Shown here: positions 10,136 to 23,095 of the stretch, in pieces
Layout of the letters: every line of letters starts with the position of its first letter
How positions within the stretch are numbered: position 1 is the first letter of the stretch
Source: Setaria digitata
Taxonomy: Eukaryota > Nematoda > Chromadorea > Rhabditida > Setariidae
Direction of reading: 5' to 3'
Assembly (NCBI GenBank): GCA_003640385.1
Contig: RCAB01000694.1
Coordinates: 1 to 25,793, forward strand
Length of the DNA stretch: 25,793 nucleotides
The notes under the pieces: model-generated
The model's database searches: none
What the model was told of the DNA's origin: nothing
What the model saw: only the letters and a program-made list of their open reading frames with translations
Position numbers and translations under genes: made by a program

Positions 10136-13100
10136 ATGACTGAATTGGAATATAACAATATCTACCAGGAGCAGATGGGTATAATGGTAAATTAATTTTA
10201 TTGTTAATTTAACTAGTTAACGAATGATTATTGGAGAACAATTTACTACATATGGTTGAATTGTATCGGTACTTTATAAATTGAGACAAAGAAGTAAAAC
10301 ATAGGTTACGGGAAATAAAGACTGCCGAATTGTACTGATGGGAATTAGGGGGGTGCTTCAGTTTGAATATATTTATCATTTGAACTGGGTGATGGTGGTG
10401 GGGAGAAACTAGATGGTTGCATTGTTCATACTAACTGATCATCACACTGAGACGCTAAACTAAATAAATATGGCACTTAAGAATAAATAAATATTACAAT
10501 TGAAATAAGTAAATAAAACTCGTGCCGAATATCAAATAGCTGTGGTATTCGAATTAAGAGGGAAAATGCAGCTGTTTGAAAACAGTATTCCTCATAATGC
10601 TCTATTTTGAATTTTGATTGTACTAAAATGTCGGAAATTCTGGAAGATGGAAAAGTTTTGATTTCATCGGATTCTCTTAGCTTTTCTGAGCAATAAACCA
10701 TTTTCAGCACCATGGACGTATCAAATTGGCTGATTCCCAAATCAACTTCAAAAATGGTAAAAATAATCGATTGCAAACGATTGATTCTTCAGATATTGAG
10801 AAAATAGACTGGATGCGAGTCGGGAATAAGCCTGGCATACGAATATCTCTCTCTTCCGGAATTCGATACCGTTTCGGTGGTTTCAGTGAAAAGGTTATGG
10901 CATGTTTTCTTTTTGCCATAAAGAAATTGGGTTGCTGTTATCTTACTTCTTTAATAAATGCTTATTCAGGACTTTGAAGAAATCAAAAAATTCGCTCTGG
11001 ATAGATGGAACATTGGCGTTGATCCAGTTGACCAGTGTATCAAAGGTTGGAATTATGGGAAGGCGGAAGTGAAAGGTAAATTTCTTCCCACAATCTAATT
11101 ATCAAATTTTTCATTGCTCTAACTTTGTACAATTTTTTATCCATTTTTTTCTTGAACACTATTTATCAAAATTTTTTAGTACTTTAGAATTTGAGAGCTT
11201 TATTCTAAGTTATTTTAGGGCAAGTGCTCGAATTTGAAGTAGACGAGAAGTCATGTTTCGAGATTCCATTAAGTAATGTAAGCAATTGTACTGCTGGAAA
11301 AAGTGAAGCTGCTCTGGAATTTCACCAAAACGATGACTGTTCCGTGTCGCTGATGGAAATGCGTTTTCATATCCCGACAGATCCAGATGCTGATGAAGAT
11401 GTTGATCCAGTAGAAGTATCTTTTTTGATTTATTTATACGGAGTTGTTATTGTATATTCTTGGATTAGTTTCCTTCCATAATGCAAATCGGAACCCTTTG
11501 TTCAGTCTCGTACAGAAACTTATGCGTATTTTCATGTCTACGGAAAAAAGACATGGCCATTTTCAGGAATTCCGACGTGCTGTAATGCAGTATGCTGGAA
11601 TTGAAACAGAAACAGATCAGCCAGTAGCTATTTTGCAACAAATTCTCTGCACAACACCTCGGTAATAAAATTTCATTTCGAAACCTTCGCAAAAGTTAGA
11701 GTTAGATAGTATAACCATTTTAATGAACCTACTAATTGAAATCTTTTTAGTGGTCGCTATGACATTAAAGTGTATCAAAACTATTTATCATTGCACGGTA
11801 AAACATATGATTACAAGATTCCAATTCGTACAATAATGAGGCTGTTTTTATTACCCCACAAAGATGGACGTCATATGTACTTTGTGGTGATTTTTCAATT
11901 GTTTTTATTTTTTCCTTCATATTTATAAATAGATGTCTGCAAAAAAAAAAAAACTGCTGCAAAAAAATTACCGATTATATATTTAGTTTTTGTAGGTAAT
12001 TTACATTATTTTTAATCCGGGATTTTTGAATTTAAGATCAGCTTGAATCCGCCAATTCGTCAGGGTCAAACTCGCTATCATTTTTTGGTTCTTGAATTTT
12101 CGAAGGACGAAGAGGTAGATCTCGACCTAGGTCTTACAACGTAAGCATTGAAATTCTTGGTATTTTCTTGTCGTTATATCTTTGACTTTAAGAGGATTTG
12201 AATTATAAAGCTTATATTTCAGAGAGCAGCTGAAAGAGCAATATAAAGGAAAACTAGAAAAACGTATGAGTGGAACAGTATTTGAAGTGGTGTCAAAAAT
12301 ATTCCGAGTTATGGTTGATATGAAAATTACAGTTCCTGGAAGTTTTGTTGGGTGAGTATTTATTTTCCATCTTTGTTGTATTTTTTGTTTTCTTTGCATT
12401 TCCAGAATTTCTTCAAAAGAAGTGTTTAAATTGTGTTTTCACAGGCATTCTGGTACTCCAGCAGTGATGTGTGCTCACAAGCAAGCTTCAGGCTTTCTGT
12501 ACCCGCTGGAGAAAGGATTTGTGTATGTTCATAAGCCACCGATGTATATTCGTTTTGAAGAGGTATGTGCTCTTTTCTTTTCTCTCTTCTTTTTTCGGAT
12601 CCAATGAATCTTCTATGCAAATTGCAGGTAAGAATTATCTGGCAAAGATAAAACCGAGGAAGTGTTTGACTATTTGATGACGAGATTTTTCAAGAGTTTC
12701 TGAAGTTTGTGCTTCCGTTAAGTGCCTGTGTACTTTAATGTATTTTAACGAATTGCAGATAAGTTGTGTTAATTTTGCTCGATCTGATGTATCAACTCGT
12801 TCTTTTGATTTCGAAATTGAAATGAAAGGCGGCAGTTTGCTAATTTTCAACAGTGTTGAAAAGTTCGTAATTCAGCTTAATAATAGCTCTTTATGTGTCC
12901 CGCATATTTAATGAATGTTGCACTTACACTTCTTGATAAATTTGTATTTCTAATGCTATTTCAGAGAAGAATATAATCGTCTCTTCGACTTCGTAAACAA
13001 TAAGCATCTAAGAATCAAGAATGCGAAACGATTGGTTTGTTATTGCTAATGTAGTTCAGAGATCTGCTTTTAAAAGCTTACTACTTTTTCGGAGTAATTT

Positions 13101-15180
13101 GATACCGTTTCGCGAAGTTAGTGCTATTGGGAAAGCCTGAAATACGTTACAGGATAAACCAACATACACAGAAAATCTTGGCGATAGCGACGAAGAACTG
13201 GATCCATACAAAGAGACACTGAAACAAGAGGCAAGGAGCAAGGAAGCAGCTGAAAGTGATGATGATACGGACAGCGAAGATCGTTAGTGGTTTTTCTTCT
13301 ATAAACTCAAGTTTTCAATTTATGATAGGATTGAAGGGGCACAGATGATAATGTTTGTTTGTAGTTATGTTTCAGTTGAAATCCATTTTAAACATCCTGA
13401 ATATAGAAACTGTCACCGTGTCCTATGAATCTATGACAATACACATTGATCTCATCGCTATTGTACATGATTTTGAGAATTAAATGCTAAGATAATTTTT
13501 ACTACTTAAGGCGATTTGCCATTTATGTAATTCTTTATCTTTATCGTAGCAATAATCTGATTAATTTAGGTGGAAGAAATATGTGACTGGACACGCTGAT
13601 CTGATCATTATTTTGAATAATATTTTGAAAGATTAATTTAGAATTTTCGATTTCTTCTTCGAAACTTTCAGATGATTACGATCTCGAAGAGGATTTGAAG
13701 AAGAGGAAACGAAGCTCATCAGAAGGATCAGGAAGTGAACCAGAAGAGGAATACGACAGTGATGCTGCGGAATCATCAGAAAGCGGTTCTGGTGATCACA
13801 AACGAAAGAAGTCTCCAAAACCTAAGAAGAAGGTAAAAGTTGAGGTCACTATTCTGATCTCAAAAAAACTAAAAGTAGATTTTACCGTAGGACTTTTGAT
13901 CATAAGGATGTTTTTTTGCACTTAAGTTAAATAAGTTTTCTATGATATTAAGGGAGTTGCATTAATACTGAAACTTTTTCGAGTTAGTGAAATCTTGCAG
14001 GATTCGTCAAAATCTGGAAAAGGCAAACGAGAAAAGAAAAAAAAGGATCCAAATGCACCGAAAAAGCCGCAATCAGCATATTTTATTTGGTTTGGTGAAA
14101 ACTATTCAAATTTTAAGAAGGAGGGTGTATCGGTAACTGAAGCAGCTCAGCGAGCAGGAAAAATGTGGAAGGAAATTGATGAAGAAATTAAAAAGGTTCA
14201 GACTTCTGCAGTGTGACACTTTATAAATTTTAGTTTTAAAATGGCTGGCTTATTTTAATGCTTTTAAAGTAAGTCTGGTTCCTCTTCAGAAATATGAAGA
14301 AAGAGCAAAAGAAGACAAGGAAAGATATGCCCGCGAAATGAAGGAATATATGGCAAATGGCGGGCCTTCAGCTGCTGCTGCGTCGGCAACTGCAACTAAG
14401 AAAATGAAAAAGCCAAAACCAGGGTAATGCAGAGCTTTTTTTTTTTTTCGAAATTTTTTTTCTTTTTTCTTTTTTCTTGAAGTCCTTGCAGTTAGCGAGT
14501 CTGTCGACATACAAATATTCTCGCATTGTGATTCTTCTAAAGTTTTGTGGTAAGTAAAATATTCTGGAGTTTTGCGGCATAAATAGAAATGCATTAAACC
14601 ACGATGACTTTAATAAAGGCTTGATATATATTTATGCTTGAACTTGAATATATTCCCGATTAAAAAAAGAAAAAAGAATAATTTCAGGTCGCCTGTGAAA
14701 CTGCCATCGAGACCGAAATCGAAGGAATATATTAGTGATACAGATAGCAGCAATGAATCAAAAAAAGATAAGGAGGAGAAGGTTCGTAATTCGAGATCTT
14801 TAGATATTATTTAGATATTTGGAACATTTTATGTCAAAGTTTTGATTTAACCGTTTCCTAATTAACATGTCAATAGGTTATGTCATTATTTATTCGGTAT
14901 TCAACATTTGGTAGTTGCTAATTAGGTGGTATCATAGGATACTGTGTAACTAGCTCTGTGACTTCAAAGTATTTCTCTATTTGTTTTCCGATCAATTGCT
15001 TTATGTGAAATTCATCCTCTCCAGAAGAAAATTAAGTCTTTAGGGTGTTTAAGTTGTTTAAGTCTTTAGGGTTATTAACTCCCTTATTTTCTAACACTTA
15101 ATATTGAAGGGTAATAATTTTATCTACTTTAGAGCATCAAATCGGAGAGCGACACCACTGATGAGGATGAAGATTCGTAA
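10136..15180 (+). CDS. ssrp1: SSRP1/Pob3, HMG-box subunit of the FACT histone chaperone, 17 exons
   Basis: Partners SPT16 in the nuclear FACT complex, which moves H2A-H2B dimers during transcription and replication. Exons: 10136-10186, 10708-10893, 10970-11075, 11219-11415, 11567-11661, 11751-11886, 12037-12140, 12223-12351, 12445-12562, 12759-12862, 12965-13034, 13153-13282, 13672-13832, 14001-14195, 14290-14423, 14688-14781, 15133-15180; frame holds throughout, giving 685 aa. The N-terminal domain covers about 1-100 (KGWNYG follows). The structure-specific-recognition region has [23 protein letters not shown] and [18 protein letters not shown]. The middle PH pair has [24 protein letters not shown]-like [26 protein letters not shown] and RSFDFEIE. 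An acidic Ser/Asp/Glu region (about 440-520) precedes a basic linker and one HMG box (about 549-614, [12 protein letters not shown] start). The tail is Lys- and Ser-rich. Length matches animal orthologues. C. elegans has two copies (hmg-3, hmg-4); one is seen here. Confidence 0.97.
15032..15072 (+). repeat. 15-bp direct repeat in the last SSRP1 intron
   Basis: TTAAGTCTTTAGGGT occurs at 15032-15046 and again at 15058-15072, a 26-base period. It lies inside intron 16 and looks like a local duplication. Confidence 0.8.
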
Positions 15181-16033
15181 AGTGGCTAAAGAGGGTTGAT
15201 CTCATTGGTTTTAAATCACATAAAACTGGCATATGGAATTGTTATATGTTTTTATATATATATAAATTTTTGGGTCAATATTATCAACGCTCGAATAAAA
15301 GAGATTTGTGACATTGAAAGGATAATATTAGAAGAATAGAGAGAGGAGAAATAGCTAGTCAATAACTTAACTTCATCCACTGATTTATTAGAGAGATTTA
15401 TAATTGGAGGGCTTCTTGCTTGCTGTTTTACATTTCCTGGTATTAAAAACGAAGATGAGATCGCGGAGTCTGTGGATAGGGGTAGGAGATTCCTTGGGTG
15501 GGATATGAATTGCATTCGGACATGATTCGTAATTTAACGAAACAAAGTTGCAAATCTGGTTTAGGTCCGTAAGTTCGTTGCTGTGCTTTTCCCAGGTATG
15601 AGTCTAGATGGGATTGTGGGGGAATTAAGTTTGACAGCAAAAAAAATCATTTTGTCCTCATCTCACATCGTCCACCTTCACATGTTTTTAACCTAAGACT
15701 ATTGTGTCGTATCATTAGACATTTTCTATTAGTTGAGAATAATTGTGCAACATATCCTGATTAGGCAAATTTGTTGAATTGAGGAATATAGATATAGTGT
15801 TGGCTGTTGAATTTGGACAGTTGTGAAGTATTGATTCGGTTTTTATTGGGTTCTCGTGATGTAGGTTGATTGTGAGGTGCTGGAAAAAAGATCCAAAAAG
15901 TTAATGATAGAAGAGGATTCCTTACAATTTTGTTCACCGAAAGAAAATCTCGTAGAGAAGAAATGGGCAGTTATTTTCTGTGTGGCTGGCTTCACTTCCT
16001 GTTGTGATAAATTACGTGCTTTTTTTGAATGTG

Positions 16034-16034
<1 letters not shown>
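15181..16034 (+). other. SSRP1 3' end and RPS28 upstream region
   Basis: A canonical AATAAA at 15294-15299 lies about 115 bases after the SSRP1 stop and is the likely poly(A) signal. Beyond it, 15400-15640 is less AT-rich and is open in two overlapping frames on the minus strand (87 and 65 codons). Their translations have no recognisable domain and no splice-supported partners, so I treat them as non-coding. The remainder probably holds the RPS28 promoter; no defined element was recognised. Confidence 0.55.
15294..15299 (+). terminator. AATAAA poly(A) signal of SSRP1
   Basis: Canonical hexamer on the coding strand, a typical 3'-UTR distance (about 115 bases) after the SSRP1 stop codon. Confidence 0.6.
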
Positions 16035-16656
<622 letters not shown>

Positions 16657-17150
16657 TCTTAATGTTATAATAATTTGTGTTTTTATGCTGAATTTCTGGG
16701 AATAAATTGTTTCTTATTTATTTATATGGCACGCACTATGACACATCGTAGAATTATCCTCCCCATACTTCGCTTTCTCAATCGTTTTTTTTTTTTTTTT
16801 ATTTTGCTTTCGAATGGAAAGATATTTTGTCACATCTGAGTCCATTAGATACGATTTACGGTATGAGGTCTGGACTTTCGTTACTAGATTGAATAATGAT
16901 TACGTGCTAAAAGATAATAAGAGAAAAATGAACATAAAATATAGGCATAATAAAAATGTAAGGAAATAAAAATGTTCGAGTCTATATCACGGATGAGAGA
17001 AATTTTGGTGCTGGAAATCTTATGGAGTAGTACAAATTTGTTGAATTGTTCGTACCTTATTGCCGTTATAAAAGGACTGATAATCTAAAGAGAGATTGTT
17101 GTAGTAAAATTGTTGTGTGGGAAAGAGGGGATATGAATTAATCGGTGGAA
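16657..17150 (+). other. RPS28 3' UTR and ELP2 upstream spacer
   Basis: The RPS28 poly(A) signal lies at 16701-16706. The rest is AT-rich with an 18-base T run near 16784. No open frame or RNA gene was seen. A convincing trans-splice acceptor next to the ELP2 start is lacking; TTGTTGTAG near 17105 is a weak candidate. Confidence 0.6.
16701..16706 (+). terminator. AATAAA poly(A) signal of RPS28
   Basis: Canonical hexamer 45 bases after the RPS28 stop codon, the expected short 3' UTR for a ribosomal protein gene. Confidence 0.75.
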
Positions 17151-20100
17151 ATGGATTCGATCGACATGGACAAAGTGCCAGAATGCGAAGTTGGCGTAAC
17201 GTTTATAGGTCGAGGATGTCAAAAATACACTAAGTGCTTAACTTGGTCTAAAATTATCAATGTGGTGGCATTTGCCTCTGCAGGTGATATCTGTTTCGTC
17301 GTTCCAAAGGTAATGAAATATACACTTTACTGCTTTTAATGTATAATTGAGTTTCCCGAAATTTCTTGACCTTTTACAAGGAATATCTGACAAACTTCTC
17401 TAGCTGCTTATTTTTCAATATTAAATCTATATTAGAATTCGTCAACTTGTATTAGTGTTTAGAAGACTCACGAGCTAATTTACTAATTGGAATTTCAGCA
17501 GTTTGGAATAGATGATAGTCCGATGTATATATTGTAATTGTGTGATTGCGCCTAGGGCAGTGTCTAAAAATTCCAAAATTAAGTCTTTAGATCACTGGTG
17601 CTTATGAGTCGTTTCATAAACTTTTTATGAATTTTTTTATGAACAGTTTTTTCAGCAGTGTTTTTTATGAATGAATTTAGGTGCTATTATCAATAGTTTC
17701 TCATTAATTTATTTTCAGTTCTTTCCAGCATTTGAAATTTTTCAGGGCAATAATCGATGTATGGGTATAAATAGTACGATTAATGCTCATACTTTTCCAG
17801 TAACTTGTTTAAGATTTGTATCGTGGTACCATTGTAACAGTAAGTTACTTCATATTCATATAAAATATTTTATTTAAGAATTAGAGGCGATCAATTCAAA
17901 TTTAACAGATTTGATCAGTTTTCAAATCTAACATATAAATTTATTAAAAAAGAAATTCGGAATTTAGATGTTATTTGTACTCTCATAATGGAAAAATGTG
18001 CAAAACTTAGAATTTCTTCTTTCATGCTTTGAAAAAATACTTTTAGCTTTTGATTTGGATTATCTGATAACCGGAGATGCAAATGGAACTGTTCGCCTAT
18101 GGGCAGTACAATTATTAAATGGAGCAGTTGTTGCGAAAGTAATCGTTGTTATTGGTACGTCAGTTAAATTTTTTAAACTTGCGTTCATAAGTTTCGTCAT
18201 TATTATGATTATTCTCCCTTTAATAGTTCCTGAAACTGGTTCTTGGTTTTTTTTTTCTTTTTTCCCTGAGGAATAAAACTTACTTTGAAATTTTAGTGAA
18301 TGAAATGAACAGACGTCCTATAAATTGCTGTGTTGCTTCGGTGATCACTGAGTCGAATCGGGATACTCTTATTTTGGCATATGCTATTTCGGATGGTTCA
18401 TTGGTTGCTGAACAGATCATCATTGATAGGAGATCTTTGGTTGAAATGGAACGGCAAAACTATGAAAGGATCCTTCTTCAACCTGCTTTCATTGTTTCCC
18501 TCACTATCCATATTATATCCAGTGGTGCACTTTTGATTTGTGCATTTTTTCTAGAAAAAAAAAAAATTTCTTATGTAATTTTTTCAATTAATATAATATA
18601 TTATGTTCAAATAATGAAAAATTTTGCAGAAAATATCTTGTTCCTGTTGGGTACAACAAGTAATAATATTGAAGTAATTTGTGGCAAATTTGCTGTTACA
18701 GTATGTATTTCCCTAATTGTTTATTTTTACTAATAGTATCTCGGTTCAGACTAGCTTTTGTTGTTGTATTTATTTTGACATGTTTTTTCTTTTTCAGTTT
18801 TCTCAATTAAAAAAAGCTGCAACTCTTCGAGGACATGCCGACTGGATTTCTAGCATCGATGTTCGGGGTAAATTGTTTATTTATTTTTTGCTTTCATTTA
18901 CTCGCTTTAAAAAGAGGGTTTCTGTTGGTATTACTAGTCATTTTTGGTGGGATTTTGGAGCAGGCTTGCTTAAAATTCCCAGACATTTCCGCTTTATTAC
19001 TTTCTTTTAGTACTTCCATTGCTCTTTCTATGTCCTGTTTTATTGTGGTTCTTGCCGAAAATTAAAATGGGGAATTTTTTTTACTTTTCAGCTTATGAAA
19101 ATGATATTTGGATGGCAAGTGGTGGACAGGATAATATCCGGATTTGGCGTTTTGCTTTATCAAATAGCGACGAAATTTGTGTTAGTAGCAATACTCATCG
19201 AGAAACTCAATTTACATTATTCGAAGAAGTTAAAGGTTTTTTTTTCACTTGTAATACTTGTAAAAATAACAAATCAGAACAAAAAACTCTATAGTTGAAC
19301 TTCTTATTAAATGTCTTGTTTGAATGAATGCAAAACTATTGTTGACCAGTTTGGCAAAAAGATTACGGAAAACAGTTAAAGAAATAAAACAGTCATATTT
19401 TTCCTTGCTTCACTTTCCCTATTCAGTCTTGACAGTGAGGAATTTAGAGTAAAGAAAGATTTGAAAAAAATATTGAGATTTTTTTTCAGGTGTTGCAAAT
19501 ACAATGCATATCACTCTTGAAGGTGTTTTAAGTGCCCATGAAGACTGGATCTATTCAGTGGAATGGCATCCGACCAAGTTACAGCTGTTAAGTGCATCAA
19601 ATGATAAAACATTGGTCATATGGGAACCTTCCGAAATTGCTGCTGGGTTATGGGTAGATGCTGTATGTTAGTTTTATATCTAGAAATTAATTTTTAAATT
19701 GTAATTTTTCCAATGAATTGGCTTTGATTCTATGTGTAGTATCATTAAGAAGAGAGAGAAAATTAAAGGATTATGCATGAAGCATGAAATATCGATGCAT
19801 CGAGTTTTTTTTATGTTATGTTGTGACTCAAGTAATAGATGTGAAATTGTGTTTCTTTTGATTATAATTGGATTATGCCGGAAATGATCACTTAATTTGA
19901 AGTGAATTACCATCTTATTTTTCTTTTTTTTTTATTTAGGTACGTGTCGGTGATGTTGGGGGGCAAGCAGCAGGTTTTTTGGGGGCATGTTTTTCTCCAG
20001 ATGGTTGCACAATTCTTGCCTATTCATACTTTGGTGGCTTTTTTTCATGGCAGTTAGAAAAAGTAGGTGTGCTAAAGATTTAGGATTTCTAGAACATGAA

Positions 20101-23095
20101 TTCCTGAACGGATATTGTTTTTTAACTGTATATCTCAATTATCGTTGATATTTGTAAGAACGAAATTTTCAAGTTTTTCAAATTGATTAGTTCGAAAAAC
20201 TTCCATATATTTGCATTTGAAGGAAGGTGGTAAGTACTGGAAAAGTATTCCAACTTTCGGGGGACATTCAGGGCAAGTCAAGGATATCGCTTGGGACCCT
20301 ACTGGAAGTTACTTCTTATCATGCTCGCACGACCAAACAACTCGGTGTTATGCTCCTTCCGTTGACTGTGTATCTTCATTTTCCTCATTAGTATTTGTAT
20401 AATTTGTTAAGTTGGCACAGAGAGAATATAATAATAAATAATCATAACGTAATAATCACTAATCATTGCATTATTACTTTGGGATGTTTGCCTTTAGAGA
20501 ATGTAAATCCTAAGAATTTCATGTAAAGAGTTTTAATTGTTCCTTAAAGAGTCTTCAAGAGCTTAGGAATTCGAAATCGTTAAATAATAGTGATAAAATT
20601 GTCCAGTCCTAGATAGAAGCGAAAATAATTGGAAGAAAAAGTGGTTAAAATTTGATGGTTTTCAGGATGTAATAAGCGAAATTGCGCGTCCACAAGTGCA
20701 TGGTTACGATTTAACATGTATCACATCTATTTCAAGGTTTTTATGTGTATTTTTTTTTTATCACTCTCAAAGATTTACAATTTTTATGTTTAACTTTTTA
20801 TTTGTTTCAGTTGTCATTTTGTCTCAGGTGCTGACGAAAAAATCCTTCGAGTTTTTGCTGCACCACGCAATTTTGTCGAAATGCTCAGGACTGTTTCCAA
20901 GTACAACATCCAGGAGGTATTTTTTTACTTATTGAATTCATATTACTAATTATTCTGAAACTGACTGCGTTCATTTAAATTAAATCTTATTTTCTCAATA
21001 AATTTTAAATAGTTTAAAAGCTAATCGAAATTCCAGAAATTTTCAATAAGTTGATTTTTATAGATCAAAAGATTTTTGCAGCTGTTTCCGGATCCCACAT
21101 TAATTTCGGAGCGTAATGCAACTGTTCCAGCGTTAGGTTTATCAAATAAGATTATGGGTGATGTGAATATTCAAGAAAATAAAGGCTTCTCCATCGACGA
21201 TAAAATGAATCTTACTTGTGATTTTGGGAAAGGTTAGTCTTGCATAGGTTTTTATTACGAATTCCTTCGCTCAGGATAATTTTAGGCTGAAGTTTTAGTT
21301 GTGTAACTGTTTTGTTTTTCTATGTATGTAAATAATTTCATGCTTAATATCATAATTTAGGACTGCTTGTTGAGGAGTATCTGATGCAAGATACACTGTG
21401 GCCAGAGATACACAAGCTATATGGACATGGGTTTGAATTGTTTACAGTAACATCGAATCATTCCGGTACACTCATCGCAAGTGCATGCAAGGCTAGTTGA
21501 TTTATCTATAACAGTAAATTTAAAATTATTTCCCCTTGATTGAATTTGTGAGATACTATCTGGAATTTTAAAACAGTAATTTTTCTGCAATAAAGCAGTA
21601 AAGTGCAGTCTGTTCCAGGTTTAAATATTCGAGAAGAATTTCATAATTTGAAAGAGTTTCAAGTTTTATCGAATTACATGATGAAGTTAGATTGCCTAAT
21701 TATTTTAGGCAAGTCATGTCAGTAATGCAGCGATAATTATATGGGATAGTAAGGAATGGAGATGTCGATGTGAGCTTCAGTATCATAAGCTTACTGTAGT
21801 GCAAATTGCCTTCTCAAATAATGATTTCTTCCTTCTCTCCGTTTCTCGCGACAGGACATTTGCTATTTGGGTTCGCTCTTCTCAAGGTAAAAAAAATTTA
21901 TTCATCAGTCTGGCGATATTTTCGAGGAAATCAAGGTAAATAGACGAAATTTAAATAGAATTACTTCCACAAGAAGCAAAAATTGTTAATCTTTATCTCT
22001 GTCCCTCATTCACCGATTTTATATAATTGCCTAGTTCTATGTTATAGTTTCATTTTCGATTCATATGCGAATAGGACTATTTATTTCGATCCGAAGATTG
22101 CTAAACTAAAATAGTGTGAAAATTATGACAAAACTTCTTTTAGATCTTTTTGATTGGAAACTTCAACTGAACTCGGACGAGAAGTACAGTAGAGTTCACT
22201 CCCGTATTATTTGGTGCTGTGCTTGGACTCCGGATGATAAATATTTCGTGACTGGAGCCAGAGATAAGAAGGTAATTGTTGGTCATATTTTCTCGCTTTT
22301 TACATCTGCATGAATTTGAATTGGTTTCAAACTGTTGGAATTAAAATCTAATAATTACATTCTAGACTAGTCATGTCGAGTTTTGCAGCTCTGTATTTGG
22401 CATTTCGATGGAAAGGATATTCAACTTGTTATGGAAAGAAAACATTTGTATGCTGTTACCGCAGTGGATTTTATGCCAAAACTGTGGAAAAAGTTCATAT
22501 TTATTTCATTTCCTCATATCCTTTGTGATTACATTATCATATGATCATTTGCGATATTTTTAAATTCAATTCAGACATATGAACAACTAGTTTATGGGGT
22601 ATACTCTTCATTTTTAGTCACTACATCCTTGCTGTTGGTTTTGAAAACGGTGAAATTGAAATTGAAAGATTGAAGCTTGGCGAGAATAACATCAATAATG
22701 ACGATTGTTTGAAACGGTGGTCGGCTCATTCAGAAACAGTAAACAGACTGAGGTGTTTTGCCATTATTATTATTAAGCAAAAAAAAAGAGATGTAATTTT
22801 AGAAATAAGAGACAGTAAAGGGTAAATTCTCTTAATTGAAACATGTAGTCGAAAACGATGTGATCTATGGTTTTACTTTGGTCTAAAATTGTTTTTTGAT
22901 AGCATTTATAACTAGGTGGCTTCATGAAGAAATGAGATCACATTTCAGAAGTTTATTTTTTTTTATTTTCTTTTCAGATTTCGTCCGAAAGAGGGACCCT
23001 GGTTAGGCAGTGGGGATATGAAAAACAATATTTGGGAATTGGCGTCAGCCAGTAATGATCATTCTGTTATTATTCATAAATTGATTTTGTTATGA
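17151..23095 (+). CDS. elp2: Elongator complex subunit ELP2 (WD40), 19 exons
   Basis: Scaffold subunit of Elongator, which builds the carboxymethyl-type modification on wobble uridine of tRNAs with ELP1 and ELP3. Exons: 17151-17309, 17746-17839, 18047-18154, 18297-18524, 18630-18700, 18798-18867, 19092-19235, 19490-19662, 19940-20062, 20223-20369, 20666-20736, 20811-20916, 21064-21232, 21361-21491, 21709-21886, 22144-22271, 22389-22492, 22618-22752, 22978-23095; 818 aa against 826 in human. Two seven-bladed propellers are expected. ELP2 signatures seen in order: [140 protein letters not shown] and a final [10 protein letters not shown]. The intron after exon 14 appears to be GC-AG. The second WD unit (about 120-200) is poorly conserved. 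The start is the first ATG of exon 1; another Met lies five codons on. Confidence 0.95.
21492..21708 (+). other. GC-AG intron 14 of ELP2
   Basis: The exon ends ...GCATGCAAG and the intron begins GCTAGT; it ends ATTTTAG before GCAAGTCATG. Only this joint gives the conserved ELP2 sequence SACK-A...AAIIIWD. Reading through meets TGA two codons later, and the nearest GT (21480-21481) breaks frame. Confidence 0.8.

Noticed and set aside
12422..12677. Extra frames overlapping SSRP1 exon 9
   Set aside because: They are out-of-frame shadows of a clearly conserved exon.
14286..14594. Minus-strand frames opposite SSRP1 exon 15
   Set aside because: They are antisense shadows of the Ala/Lys-rich coding exon plus a T tract.
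15252..15640. Two overlapping minus-strand open frames between SSRP1 and RPS28
   Set aside because: No recognisable domain and no convincing exon boundaries; the segment overlaps the expected SSRP1 3' end.
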